Source: Auanema rhodensis
Taxonomy: Eukaryota; Nematoda; Chromadorea; Rhabditida; Rhabditidae
DNA length: 64,000 nt
Direction of reading: 5' to 3'
Assembly: GCA_964057225.1 (NCBI GenBank)
Contig: OZ059896.1
Span: 9,362,001-9,426,000, forward strand
Shown here piece by piece: positions 1 to 15,111 of the stretch. The position numbers and the translations under genes were made by a program. Under the pieces are notes generated by a model, which worked only from the letters and a program-made list of their open reading frames with translations, was not told the DNA's origin and searched no databases. The first letter of the stretch is position 1, and every line of letters begins with the position of its first letter.

Positions 1-654
1 TGCGAATTCAGCCTATTCTTCTCATACACTGTTTATCATGTGTCGTTTTCCTTCTTTTCTATCTACCGTCTACTCCAACTGATGGGGCAACATTCACAAT
101 TGCAAGTTGCTTCTATTCTCTCGTAACGAGAGAGTAATCCAGTCTAGTGTCCATTCTGCTTGATGCTGGCCTTCATCCACAACCTGCTATATCTTTTTCA
201 TCATTTTCTGTATGTTCTCAGAAGATTACGAACAGTATCTTTACCATCTTTTTTGAGTAATGTTGTTTATTGTAATATCTTATCAATTAGTTTTGAATTA
301 TTTTAATTGCATTATATGCATTTTCTAAAATATATATTATAGTAATATTATTATATAATGTAACATTATTATGGTCATTTTTTTTTAATTCTAATCTATC
401 ATTGAAATTATATTCTTATCAAACTTTGAATACTAAAATGGAAAATTAAACTGACCCTATCATAAAATCGACAGACGGCATACTATTCTTATCCTGTTGG
501 ACCCCAACGAACTGGTCATTCTGGCTTACTGCTTCATTCATCATTATCCCTGTTTCTTTTTTCTGATATCTCTGTTCAAGTTTCAAATTTTACGTAATAT
601 TGCGCAATTTCTGTTATTTATTTGCCTTCAAACTTGATAAGCTTATTTCAGAAT
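1..654. other. Upstream intergenic sequence
   Basis: AT-rich sequence with no convincing exon on either strand. A TTATTTCAG acceptor ends at 651, three bases before the first ATG of the next gene, and is a candidate spliced-leader trans-splice site. Confidence 0.5.
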
Positions 655-4668
<4,014 letters not shown>

Positions 4669-5744
4669 ATTTAAACTTGCACAATGTGCATCACCTAACA
4701 TATCTGAAAATATCTGTTCATTTTGAATATACTATATACTATTTACTAAAACGAAAGAAAATTCATTGACTAATACCAAATATAAACACAATTTTTACAA
4801 TATATTTATGTAAATTGATTGTTTTTTTGTTACTGTAATTTAAATTTAAATTATGCTGACAACTTCTTGCATGATTTTCATGTTATTATTTATCATATAT
4901 TGAAATTTTTATTTCTGTTGAATGCTTTCAATATGATTCCAAACTTCATACATAGAATAAATTATTTATTTTTCTTATTTTTTTATTATTTAAAGTTTTA
5001 TAAGTAATTTGATAATAATAGCTCAAATAGTTGAGTTCATATCAGCAGAATTATCAATGTTTCATCCTGTTTCTCTGTGAACTTCTTTATATGCTCGTTT
5101 GCCTTATCAGTTTCTTCTTAACTATAAAGAAATCATCAAATATTATATATTATTATAAATTTCTAAGGATTATTTTAATATATTTAAAGAAATAATGATA
5201 ACTATTATCATAGTTATCAATGAATTATTATAATATCAGTTAAACTATATTATTATATATCGATAGTTGACTTTATTGTTTATATTTTAGTATAGATTTT
5301 ATATATTTTGCATGATGCTTGCTTGTGTCCAATATTTTGGTCAATGAATTCATACATTGGTTGCCTGGGTTTTGTGTGATCTATATATTTTTCTCTCATA
5401 TTATATACATATCTTTCCAAATATTAGCTATATAGTTAGTCAGAAAATGAATAATTATTATAAAAATATAAAAATTAAAAGAAATTAAATTATAAATATT
5501 ATAAAGATATAAATATATTATAGAAATTTCTTGAAATTACTATCCTAAAACAAACTTGATAGTGCATCTGTATCAAGCTAACAACCATTATCGACAAAAC
5601 TGAAATGACTATTATGTACATGTGCACGTATCATATAAGATTTGTTCTTGCTCATTTCAAGGCTTCATTTATTGATATCATAATTCAAAATTTCAGTTTC
5701 TGTTAAATATTTGCTATACTTTGGAATTATATGACAAGATTAGT
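4669..5744. other. Intergenic, no gene seen
   Basis: Very AT-rich spacer between two genes on the same strand. I see no exon, RNA gene or repeat beyond short A/T runs. Confidence 0.5.
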
Positions 5745-7290
5745 ATGAAACATGGTTTACGAATCGACAATCTTAGTTCACGAATATTGTCAGTTAAAAA
5801 AGAGGTATGTTTACTTTTAATATACATGTATATATATATATATCAATTGAATCATATTATATGATACCTTATACTATATATTATATTATATATTTAATAA
5901 ATATTCATTTTCTTTTATTTTAGGTATGGATTAAACTATTTATAGTAATATTAATATGTTCATATTCTCTATATATAGTACTTAAAGAAGATCAAAGGTT
6001 TGTTTCATCATAACTATTCATTTTCATATTTTATCTTTTTTTTTTTCATTTTAGAACAGAAATTGATACGTTGAGGACAAATGTCAAATCAAGTGCAGTT
6101 GATAAATTACCAAAAAAGGGAAAATTGTTTTGTTGGGTTCAAACTTCTCCAAAATATCATAAAACTCGGGTAGCTTTTCCTAACTATTTGAATTTATTTA
6201 TATATAATTCATTTATTATTTTATAATTTTTTTAAAAATATATTAAGGTACCAGCAGTTAATAGTACATGGCTAACACGTTGTGATCATGGTCAATTCTT
6301 TTCATCAGAAACAATAGAAGATAGCTCAATACCACATACTGTGTTATTTGAATCAATGGAAGATTCGTGGTATCAATTATATAGAAAAACACGTTATGCA
6401 TTTTATCATATTTATACTTCAATTTCCTCAGATTTTGAATGGTATCTTAAGGTAATATTATTATTTTTTAATATTTTAAACTTATTCTCACAGGCTGATG
6501 ATGATACTTATGTTATTGTTGAACATTTATTAGAATATTTATCAACTTTGAATAGTAGTAAACCATACTTGATAGGACATACATTCAAACCATTTTTAGT
6601 TAGTCATATTCGTTTTTTTTTAATTTTCTCAAATCATTTTAATTTTTATAGGAACATGGATATGTTGCTGGTGGAGCTTATGCAATCTCTAAAGAAGCAT
6701 TAAAGATATATGCTGAACAATTATATAATAATACCTCTGATTGTTTATTAACTGGAGAATTTGAAGATCTTGAAATTAGCAGGTTTGTTTCGAAATATTA
6801 ATAATTGTAAAAGCTGATTTATTTTGATAATTGTATACCCACTTGACACATGTATGTACAAAATCGTATGAGTTTTATATACATGTATATAATATTCAGA
6901 AAAATATAATATTTGAATATTCTTATATTAAAATAGAAATTATTAATTTAAAAAAATGAAATGTTTCAGATGTTTTGCCAGCAAAAATATTTTTCCAATT
7001 GATACGAGAAATTCAAAAGGTCAACAACGCTTCCATCCGGAATCACCTTTAACTATTTTGAATAAAGCCGAAGAAACCGATGAATATGCTATGAATACAG
7101 TATTAATAGTATCAAACATTTTCTAATTTATGATATAATCTTGTTTATTCAGGGTGAACAAGCATTTGGTATTGACACTATTACATTTCATCATCTAAAA
7201 CCATCAGATATTAGAATATTAGATGCAGTATTATATAAGATAAAATCTCCTCAACTTTCAGAATTCTTCAACAAAAAAATCAATGATTAA
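5745..7290 (+). CDS. Core-1 type beta-1,3-galactosyltransferase (C1GALT-like)
   Basis: Predicted Golgi type II enzyme that adds galactose to O-linked GalNAc. Eight exons (5745-5804, 5924-5997, 6055-6169, 6248-6451, 6494-6598, 6652-6782, 6970-7099, 7153-7290) join in frame to 318 aa. A short cytosolic tail is followed by one signal anchor at about residues 21-37 (WIKLFIVILICSYSLYIVL). The catalytic domain shows CWVQTSPKYHKTRV, the metal-binding DDD in YLKADDDTYV, the GGAYAISKEAL acceptor-site motif and FEDLEISRCF. Nematodes carry several C1GALT-like paralogues, so the exact acceptor substrate is not certain. The family assignment is strong. Confidence 0.88.
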
Positions 7291-7801
7291 CTCAAATTAA
7301 ATTGAGTTTTGAGTTTTCAATTTTTCCTTTTTGTTTTAATTTTTTAATTTATATTCCGAGAGGCAAAATCATATACCTTTTGCTACATTAGTTTGTCTAG
7401 AATTATTGGTTCAACATGAATCAATTAACAAACAACTAAAAATCATAATAATATGTTGAAGTGTCATCACATCAGTTAGAAAGTTATACAATTTTCGTGT
7501 ACAGTAATAAAGATTTTGAAAATTTCAAATTGACTATATAGATGTTATAGAATAAGAAAAATTATTCCTGATTCATCACATAACGTTTATCAAGCTTTGA
7601 AGAAAATACTTTCACCGTTATTCATCCAAATATTTGAATTGGTGTGTAGCTTATGTAGTGAACAGACCGATTGCAAAATAAATATTTTACGTAAAAATAA
7701 AAATGTATTTTCATTTTTAGTTTCAAATTGAGTAAATGATCTAAGCAGAAAACATTTTTTTGGCTTTTGGCTGATTATTTGAATAATTTGTGATTCTGGT
7801 C
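7291..7801. other. Intergenic, no gene seen
   Basis: AT-rich spacer downstream of the galactosyltransferase. Nothing recognisable in it. Confidence 0.5.
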
Positions 7802-8253
7802 ATGTCATTTACATTAGAACCTAATCATGCTTCTGTTTCCAAAGAAGGAGAATTAATAAAAATTAATTTAATTTCAAAAGCTAATCATAAATTTGCATTT
7901 AAGGTATTTAATTATAATAATTATTATTCTTAATATTCTTTTTGTGTTTTAAGATTAAATGCTCTAATAACAAATTATACCGTGTTAAATCAAATAGTGG
8001 ATTTATTGATCCTGGTAAAACACAAGAAATTGATGTTTTGAAGCTTCAAGGGCAAGCAAGAGATGATAGAATTATAATTTATCTACTGAAAGTAATTTTT
8101 TAAAATTTAATATCTTAATAGGAATATATTGTTATTTGATAAACTTTTTTTGCTTTGTTTCAGGCTGATGATTTAGAAAGTGATGCTACATCAATGTTCC
8201 AATATACTGTACACGAAGTTCAATTAGAATTCAAATTTAATGCTAAAGATTAA
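7802..8253 (+). CDS. Small MSP-domain protein
   Basis: Three exons (7802-7903, 7954-8091, 8164-8253) give 109 aa that are a single MSP (major sperm protein) fold. Typical features are an N-terminal FTLEPNHASV strand, the FAFKIKCSNNKLYRV core and the following GFIDPG turn. In nematodes such stand-alone MSP-domain proteins are usually sperm-expressed and cytosolic; that role is inferred from the family. The C-terminus (HEVQLEFKFNAKD) differs from the usual small sperm-specific family end. The next gene downstream, on the same strand, is a second MSP-domain gene with introns at equivalent positions, which indicates a tandem duplication. Confidence 0.85.
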
Positions 8254-8454
8254 CCTATATGAAACCAAATATTAATATTATATAAAGTATATTATAATAT
8301 ATTTTATAGTTAAAATATTATTTTAAATCATGGCACATGGAGCGCTGCTTTTTGAATTACAACAGTACACGTGAGATACGTGAACTTGTTATATGAAACT
8401 TCACCAACTCATTTCAAGTTTTAAATTTGAATACGTTATTTATTGTTTAAAAAA

Positions 8455-8935
8455 ATGGTTGTACCAAATGATACAATGGTTTTAAATGTGAAACCACATG
8501 TGGGAAAGTTTTCAAACTCTGCAGGGCGTGCAATACATCATATTTATAATTTAACACATCGTCGTATGGCATTCAAAGTATTCTATTTAATTATGTTTTC
8601 TTCATACATACTTTTTTTTCATCATATATACCACAAAATAATAATAAATTCAATTTTATTTTATTAGGTTAAATGTACTAATAATCGTTCTTACCGAGTA
8701 CGGCCCGTGTATGGTTTCGTTGAAGCCAAAGCTACAACAGTTCTAGAAATTCGTAAACTTAAAGGAAAAGTGAAAAGAGACCAATTTATAATTCAATATG
8801 CTGAAGTCTATTTGTCTTTTGTTATTGTGAATTATGTTACTTATTAAGGTTCCAATGGAAGAAAGAAATCCTAAAGCACCATTCATAGCTAAGGTTGAAG
8901 CCGGTGAAGTCATATTACCTGTGCAAACTGATTAA
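8455..8935 (+). CDS. Small sperm-specific MSP-domain protein (SSP/MSD-like)
   Basis: Three exons (8455-8577, 8668-8805, 8849-8935) give 115 aa. The MSP core MAFKVKCTNNRSYRVRPVYG and the GFVEAKATTVLEI stretch match the small sperm-specific MSP-domain family of nematodes, and the end GEVILPVQTD resembles the usual GEVVVPL-type C-terminus. These proteins lack any catalytic motif and are thought to act in the amoeboid sperm cytoskeleton. The gene lies about 200 bp after the first MSP gene and shares its intron positions. Confidence 0.88.
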
Positions 8936-9392
8936 TTTAAAATACTATTTTAATCATATAAATATGTAACATGTTGTTAAAATAATATAAATAAATTTTT
9001 TTGTTCTCAAACTATAATCAAGCGTACAAATGTATTATATAATATGCTAATGAATCACGTATCACGCAAAAATATTAAAAACTAGAAGTTTAGACATATG
9101 GCTTATTATAATAATTTTTGATTTTTAATAAAAATACAATTTACGTGATATTTTTTTCACGTAACTTATGAACGATTCGCAGTTTATCATAGAAGTCTAC
9201 TAAATAATTCAGAAGGCTTATGGAAAAAATGAGGTAAAAATCAAATACAAGGAAATAGAAAAAAAAAAGATGAAAAATAAATATTTAAAATGATAAGAAG
9301 TATTAGTGATAATAAAACAATTTACTATTTGCATATTTATATATATATATATATATATATAAGAGTATTCAAAGTAGATCTATGATATAACA
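8936..9392. other. Intergenic with short (TA)n run
   Basis: AT-rich spacer. It holds a TA run at 9339-9361 about 30 bp before the amidase start codon. No gene seen. Confidence 0.6.
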
Positions 9393-10927
9393 ATGAAGAT
9401 CATTGCGTTGGCCGTGATTCTGCATACAGTATTCCTTGGTATTGTTCAAGCAACGGTTAGCGAATATTCACATTTCACATCTTTTTAAAACAAAACATTT
9501 CCAGATTGACAAATGTGATGTATGTCTGAAAATAGCAACTCTTGCTAAGAAATGTGGAGATGGTAAAATTAGAATTATGGTAGTGTTGATACTTTTTATT
9601 CTCCTTCCAGATTACGAGGAGACAACGAAAGCGAAGGCTATGAAGGAAGTCGATGAGTACAATGACGAGGAAAAAGAATTTTTTAAAAATGAATTAAAGT
9701 AATTATTTTATTTTAGAAATATACATATCTTATCTATCTATTATATTTGTAGTTGTCATTGGGAAAAATATTACGCGGATGCTAATAGCCCTACAATTGC
9801 TGGAACTAATCCTCGTTCAACTTGCGCTGATACTGCTTGCTGTCCAGCTTCTGTAAGAAAAAAAATATTAATTTTCAAAATTATATTCTTTAAGGATCAA
9901 ATTGCAAATTTTACTACTGTTGATCTTACTAACACCAACAAACATTTCTCAAAAGATCGATGTGTTGTTCCGAAAATTATTTTACTTCACCATACGGTGA
10001 CAAAAACTATTGAAGAAACCTTACATGTAATGCAACAGGTTCCTGTTTCAGTACAATACATTGGTAATTTATAATAAAAACTGTACAAGTTATGAATTAT
10101 TTGAATTAGTTGCTAGAAATGGAACTATTTATCAGCTTTTCAATGATGCTGTTCGAGCTTGGCATGCCGGTGCTGGAACATTTATGGAAGTTGGAGATGT
10201 TAACACCTATTCCGTTGGCATCGAAATGGTTAACCATGGAGATGAGCCATTTGATACTGAACAGGTAATAATGTAAGCTAAACATGAAGCTTTAATGAGA
10301 AATTTAAAGATAAAATCAGTGAAACTGCTAGTTGATACATTGAGACTTCGTTGGCGTATTCGTGATAACTATGTGATTGGTCACATGGAAATTTCGTGAG
10401 TTTTCCTTGAGATAGACGAAAATATGATTTTGCTGTTAAGCCCTGATCGAAAGCAAGATCCTTCTGGTTATTTTCCATGGTCAGATTTGAATGACCACTT
10501 GGGTATTTTCCCAAAATTATACCAGACTAATATGAGTCCCGATGATATGAAGACTGTCTTAATCAACAGTAGTACAGGAACAGCTGATGAAATTAAAACT
10601 CTTCAAGATGACCTTAAGAAGCAAGTTTTTTATTTTTTTTTATTTTTTCAAGTATTAAATCTTAAGTTGGGGATATACCTACTTGGCAATGCAACCAGGA
10701 GTCCTTGATCGTAACACTACGTTTAATATTCTTGCCTTCAACCGTAGATATGCTCCTGAAGTGTTTGTGAAAGAAGTGATAATTAAAGCAAATCATTTAA
10801 ATTAAATTTTAAATTTCAGACCATAGCTGATGACAACATGATTCTTAATCCTCTGAACAACCAATGGTATCAAGTATCACAAGAACGACTATTGCGTCTA
10901 TTGAACTTACTTCCATTGCTTAAATAA
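9393..10927 (+). CDS. Secreted N-acetylmuramoyl-L-alanine amidase, bacterial AmiD type, with PG-binding domain
   Basis: Predicted to cut the amide bond between muramic acid and L-alanine in peptidoglycan. Ten exons (9393-9455, 9505-9562, 9611-9698, 9753-9852, 9895-10063, 10110-10264, 10310-10395, 10441-10620, 10667-10775, 10820-10927) join in frame to 371 aa. The protein has a signal peptide (1-20), a Cys-rich N-terminal region with CDVC, KKC and CADTACC, an Amidase_2 domain (about 125-250) and a PG_binding_1-like C-terminal region (about 290-330, LQDDL..WGY..GVLDRNTTFNILAF). Zinc and catalytic residues known from E. coli AmiD all align: H135 (LLHHT), E198 (VGIEMVN), H236, K244 and D246 (GHMEIS...RKQDP), with the 8- and 10-residue spacing preserved. 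WHAGAG is also present. Eight introns are GT-AG and one (10621-10666) has a GC donor. Base composition matches its neighbours. The likely role is digestion of, or defence against, bacteria (inference). Confidence 0.88.
9943..10205 (+). repeat. Near-identical tract, donor copy
   Basis: This 263-bp segment spans the first zinc-ligand exon, an intron and the start of the WHAGAG exon. It matches 11504-11766 with no indels and two substitutions (10083 and 10094, both intronic). The surrounding paralogous sequence is far more diverged. Confidence 0.9.
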
Positions 10928-11132
10928 TTTACTATTTTTCTTCTATAATTGACTATGATTCCTGTAAAATACTGTAATATATTCTTGAAAATGATCAATA
11001 AAATGAAATAGAATTAGAATTACATATCTGTCAAAAAGTACATTCCAACTTGTAATTAGAAACTAAAACATAACCCCAAAAAGCTTTATCATATCTCCTA
11101 GACTCACTATCAGTTGTTTAGATTTATTCATA

Positions 11133-11954
11133 ATGCAAGCTATTGTGATTCTATTACTTCTATCAATAATATGTCTTACATTGAGTAATGTATGTTTTTC
11201 ATTTATATTTCTGATTTTTTCCTTTCACTAGTTAATTATAATTGTATTGTATATGTTATTATAATAGGAAGACCGATACAACATTTGTATTGATTTAGCC
11301 AAAAGAGCAAAGAAACAAGCTAATGGTTCGAAGAAATACATTGATAATAATTGAATATAGTACATTATAGGTACTGGGGTAAAAGCTCTCCAAGATGCAT
11401 CTTACTACTTTGGAAACGAAAAAAGATTTTATACGGATGAATTGAAGTAAATTTTTTATTTTTTTAATAATATAAACTCTCATCTTATTTCTATTAGATC
11501 AATCATTTCTCAAAAGATCGATGTGTTGTTCCGAAAATTATTTTACTTCACCATACGGTGACAAAAACTATTGAAGAAACCTTACATGTAATGCAACAGG
11601 TTCCTGTTTCAGTACAATACATTGGTAATTTATAATAAAAACTTTACAAGTTATAAATTATTTGAATTAGTTGCTAGAAATGGAACTATTTATCAGCTTT
11701 TCAATGATGCTGTTCGAGCTTGGCATGCCGGTGCTGGAACATTTATGGAAGTTGGAGATGTTAACATCGTCATTATATTCCGGAAGCATTTGAGAAGGAG
11801 GCTAGTTTCGAAAAACAAAAAATTTAACAATTTATTGTTTTTTTAGGGATTTGCGGGAGAATTAACTGTTACTAATCCTTATAATCAGTAATGGTTCAAG
11901 TTATCTAAAGAAAGATTGGAACGCCTTCTAATTCCTTTGCCTACTTTAATTTAA
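11133..11954 (+). pseudogene. Truncated, frameshifted paralogue of the amidase gene
   Basis: The 5' part encodes its own signal peptide (MQAIVILLLLSIICLTLSN) and a diverged Cys-containing region (NICIDLAKRAKK) parallel to the intact gene. The tract 11504-11766 is then 261/263 identical to 9943-10205, and both differences lie inside the intron. After 11766 the copy jumps to sequence resembling the intact gene's PG-binding end (YIPEAFEKE, in a shifted frame). The catalytic Glu, the second His and the Lys/Asp metal-site segment are therefore lost. In the last exon, the codon matching the Gln of NNQWYQV is a TAA stop (NPYNQ-stop-WFKLS). It is not expected to make an active enzyme. Confidence 0.85.
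11504..11766 (+). repeat. Near-identical tract, pseudogene copy
   Basis: Partner of 9943-10205 at a constant offset of 1,561 bp. It lies within the broken amidase paralogue and ends abruptly where the pseudogene deletion begins. Confidence 0.9.
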
Positions 11955-12230
11955 TTTTTTATAAAAAATAAACAGAGTATATGTACATGATTTAAAGGAA
12001 AATATTTATTTACCCGTATAAAATACATCACAAAGAATAAAATTTGACTAGATCAATGAAAAGACATAATTTCTATTTAAAAAATGCAATAATCAAGTGA
12101 ATATGATAATGATATGAGTAAAAATTTCGCTTAAAAATGTTTTTTTTTTCAACAACTATCAGTTGAATATCGTGTTGTGTTTATGGAAAACATTTTGCAT
12201 AAGAATTGAATTAACTACTCAAAATTAGAA

Positions 12231-13885
12231 TTACAGTTCCACTAGATAACCGTTATAGTTATTAACAGTGACAAGCTGTTGCGAAGTATCAAGACTAGGT
12301 CGGCTTGTTTGTGTGTGCCATACTAGAAGTTCCTGCTCCTAAAAATCAAAATGTATTTCTACATGTCAGCTTGTGAATGAAGTTTCAACAAACCAAACAC
12401 TCATCATTTTACTCAAAAATAGATAATATTAGTTATGTTAATTAGGTGATTACACAAAATTACAAATATATATATGTCTATTATACTATTTATTGTGTAC
12501 CTGTTTTCTTCTTTTCCGTTTCTTTTTCATTTTCTTCCTTTTTTTTGTGATCTGATGTTTCCGTCTGAAATCATTATAAAGGATATGGTTATTGTGCTTT
12601 GGTTAGTTAAACATCATATATAACAAATAGCTAACATTATTTTCTTTGATCTTATATTCGTATATGAATCCATTTAAATCAGCTTTGCTCATATCATAAT
12701 TAGGTTGATTACTCTTTGTGTGCCATACAACAATATCACGATCGTGCTACAACATAATAACTAGATTATTAGATACATAGTTGGTTGATTTATGAAAATA
12801 TTATTTCAATATAATTTGTATTTGAATTCTATTTTCACCTCACCTCTCTATCATATCCAAATGGTTCAATATCTTTACGTGTTAATCCCATATCTTCTAT
12901 TAAACAAGTTTCTGGTGCTCCACCACCGCGACCACAAGAAGTACCAAACACTGCTGTCGAGCTGAAAGCATATTGTCTTTCTCTATTGAATATACAACTA
13001 AGTTTATACTTGAATACAACTCTTAGATTAATACCAAAACCAGCCATATCCACAGCAAACATTCGGGATGGATTCCACTTCACACGAAAACCGACAACAG
13101 TTCCATTTACAACATCAGGTGATTCAACTGGGGCTCCTCCAACCATACCTATTGGTTACAGAAAGTATTAATGATTAGGCTTTTTTTTAAAAAACAGCTT
13201 ACCAACAGCCCATAATCCAAGCTTTTTAACATTTCGTAAATACTGATTGAATAAACGAATATCATATGAATTGTCATCATCGCCAAAGTATAAAACACCC
13301 TCTTTATGGCCATTCAAAATCTCTTTTTGATTTTTTCTCAAATAATTCAATGCTACCGTTCTTTGATACCATCCACGCTCGAAAACAGAATTTTGTCTCA
13401 GATTGTATACAATAATGACCTACTTGGATATCCAGTAATTGTTTTGGCTGCTAAATAAGAATATGGTAATCCAGTTCGATTGAGAAGCCGCTCAATATAT
13501 TTATGTTTTTTTTCTGAATCTTCAATAACAATCCAATGTAAATCTTTGATCAACATTAATGTATTTGCCATTCTAAAGAAAGCATTATATAATATTATAT
13601 TTAATGAATGAACTATTTATAAAAACCTAGTTAAATCTGCGAGTCTTGTAGCTCTTTTGTATGTTGGAGTGATGACCACAACTAACGGTTGTTTTGCCCC
13701 AGAAAAAAAAGGCATCTGATTGAAAACAGAGCTGGAAAAACTGATCAAATAGTGTTTGAATAGGATTATATAATACTATACCTATCTAAAGATGTACGAA
13801 AAAATGTAAAAACAAGAAATGATGTGATGAAAAACATGAAAAACTTGAAAATATGATAACGTCCATATCTCATTTGTCTACGCAT
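12231..13885 (-). CDS. Beta-1,3-glucuronyltransferase, GT43 family, with alternative 3' exons
   Basis: Golgi type II enzyme predicted to transfer glucuronic acid, as in proteoglycan linker synthesis (SQV-8/GLCT relatives). After MRRQMRYGR there is one signal anchor (about 10-31). GT43 signatures are ITPTYKRATRLADLTR, HWIVIEDS, RGWYQRTVALNYLR, the metal-binding YFGDDDNSYD, MVGGAPVES and VDMAGFGINL. Shared coding exons are 13885-13782, 13731-13627, 13572-13424, 13379-13203 and 13148-12844. The family's terminal VWHT motif is encoded twice. Isoform B splices 12844 to 12338-12231 (LLVWHTQTSRP, 315 aa). Isoform A uses 12746-12636, 12564-12501 and then 12338-12295 in another frame (VVWHTKSNQP, 352 aa). 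The exon 3-4 join needs an intron 13423-13380 that ends in CG instead of AG. A likely 5' UTR exon is 14020-13949. The start is the first in-frame ATG after this UTR exon. Confidence 0.83.
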
Positions 13886-14020
13886 ATCTCCTGAAACTAA
13901 GAAATAGTTAAAATAATATAAATAATATGAAGAATATCAAATACATACCTACAGGAAATCCCCATCGTCTATCGACATCCTTCTCACAAAGTTTATCCCA
14001 AGCTTCAGTATTCCCCTTCA

Positions 14021-14465
14021 CTATAATTGAAATCAGAAATATAGATTGGTGAAGATATACAGATCATTTAGAAAAAATGGGATGTACAAACACAAAGTGT
14101 TCAATGTAAAATATATGGTTTATGGAATAAAATATAAACTTACTTAGTTATAAGCAATTGCATCAACTAAAACGCTCGATCGTTGTTGAGCTGAAATCTG
14201 TGGATTTGCTGTACAAGTCAAAATAAGATAAAGATATCAATATAAAAGAAAAAAATCAATAGGTTTTTTGATTAAAATATAAATAATGCTTGTACATATA
14301 TTTATTTTTTTAATAACTTTTGAATAAACAATTTGAACAAAGTATATAACGTATAAAGAATAATACTAAGATGAAATCAATTAAAAATAAGAAGAACAGC
14401 AGCATTATATTTCAAAACTCCAGGCTGTATAAATTTCTCAAAACTTCTCACGCATTCTTACTCTT

Positions 14466-14496
<31 letters not shown>

Positions 14497-15047
14497 GTTT
14501 AAATCTTCATATATATCACATCAACAAATGCTTACTATATTCGGAAAGAAACAGATACATAAACTCAATGTTGATCTCTCTCAATCTCTCAAGCTCTCTT
14601 AAAATTTTCATATTATAAACTTGAACAAAAGAAAAGCCAACTATTTTTTAATATATGAATTTAAACTTTATAACAAATATGAATAGAAATGGTAAGCCAC
14701 TAAAATTATTAAAAAATATGAGTTTATTTGTTTTTCAAAAGATTCAACTCATTAACGAAGTTCTGGATAAAGTTATTCGCTTAAGAGAGATTCACAGGAA
14801 GAACATTTTTAAATATAATAGCTGAAAAGCTGATAAGCTATTGGAATTTGTATAACGAAAAACGAATCCCTGTTAGGCTTGGAGATCCGGGTGAAGCTAG
14901 AACATAGCAGCTAAATAATCAAGAGGCGTGGAAGCTGTTTTAAATTTTTTTTTGCCATCATAGCCAACAATCTTCTATGATCTGTTATTTCATTCTCTTT
15001 CAATTTCTCTTGTTCTGTCTCCTTCCCTTTACCCATTTCTCCTCTCT

Positions 15048-15111
<64 letters not shown>

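Noticed and set aside
9393-11954. Bacterial contamination as the source of the amidase
   Set aside because: The gene has introns of nematode type, neighbours that are clearly nematode, and the same base composition as the rest of the window.
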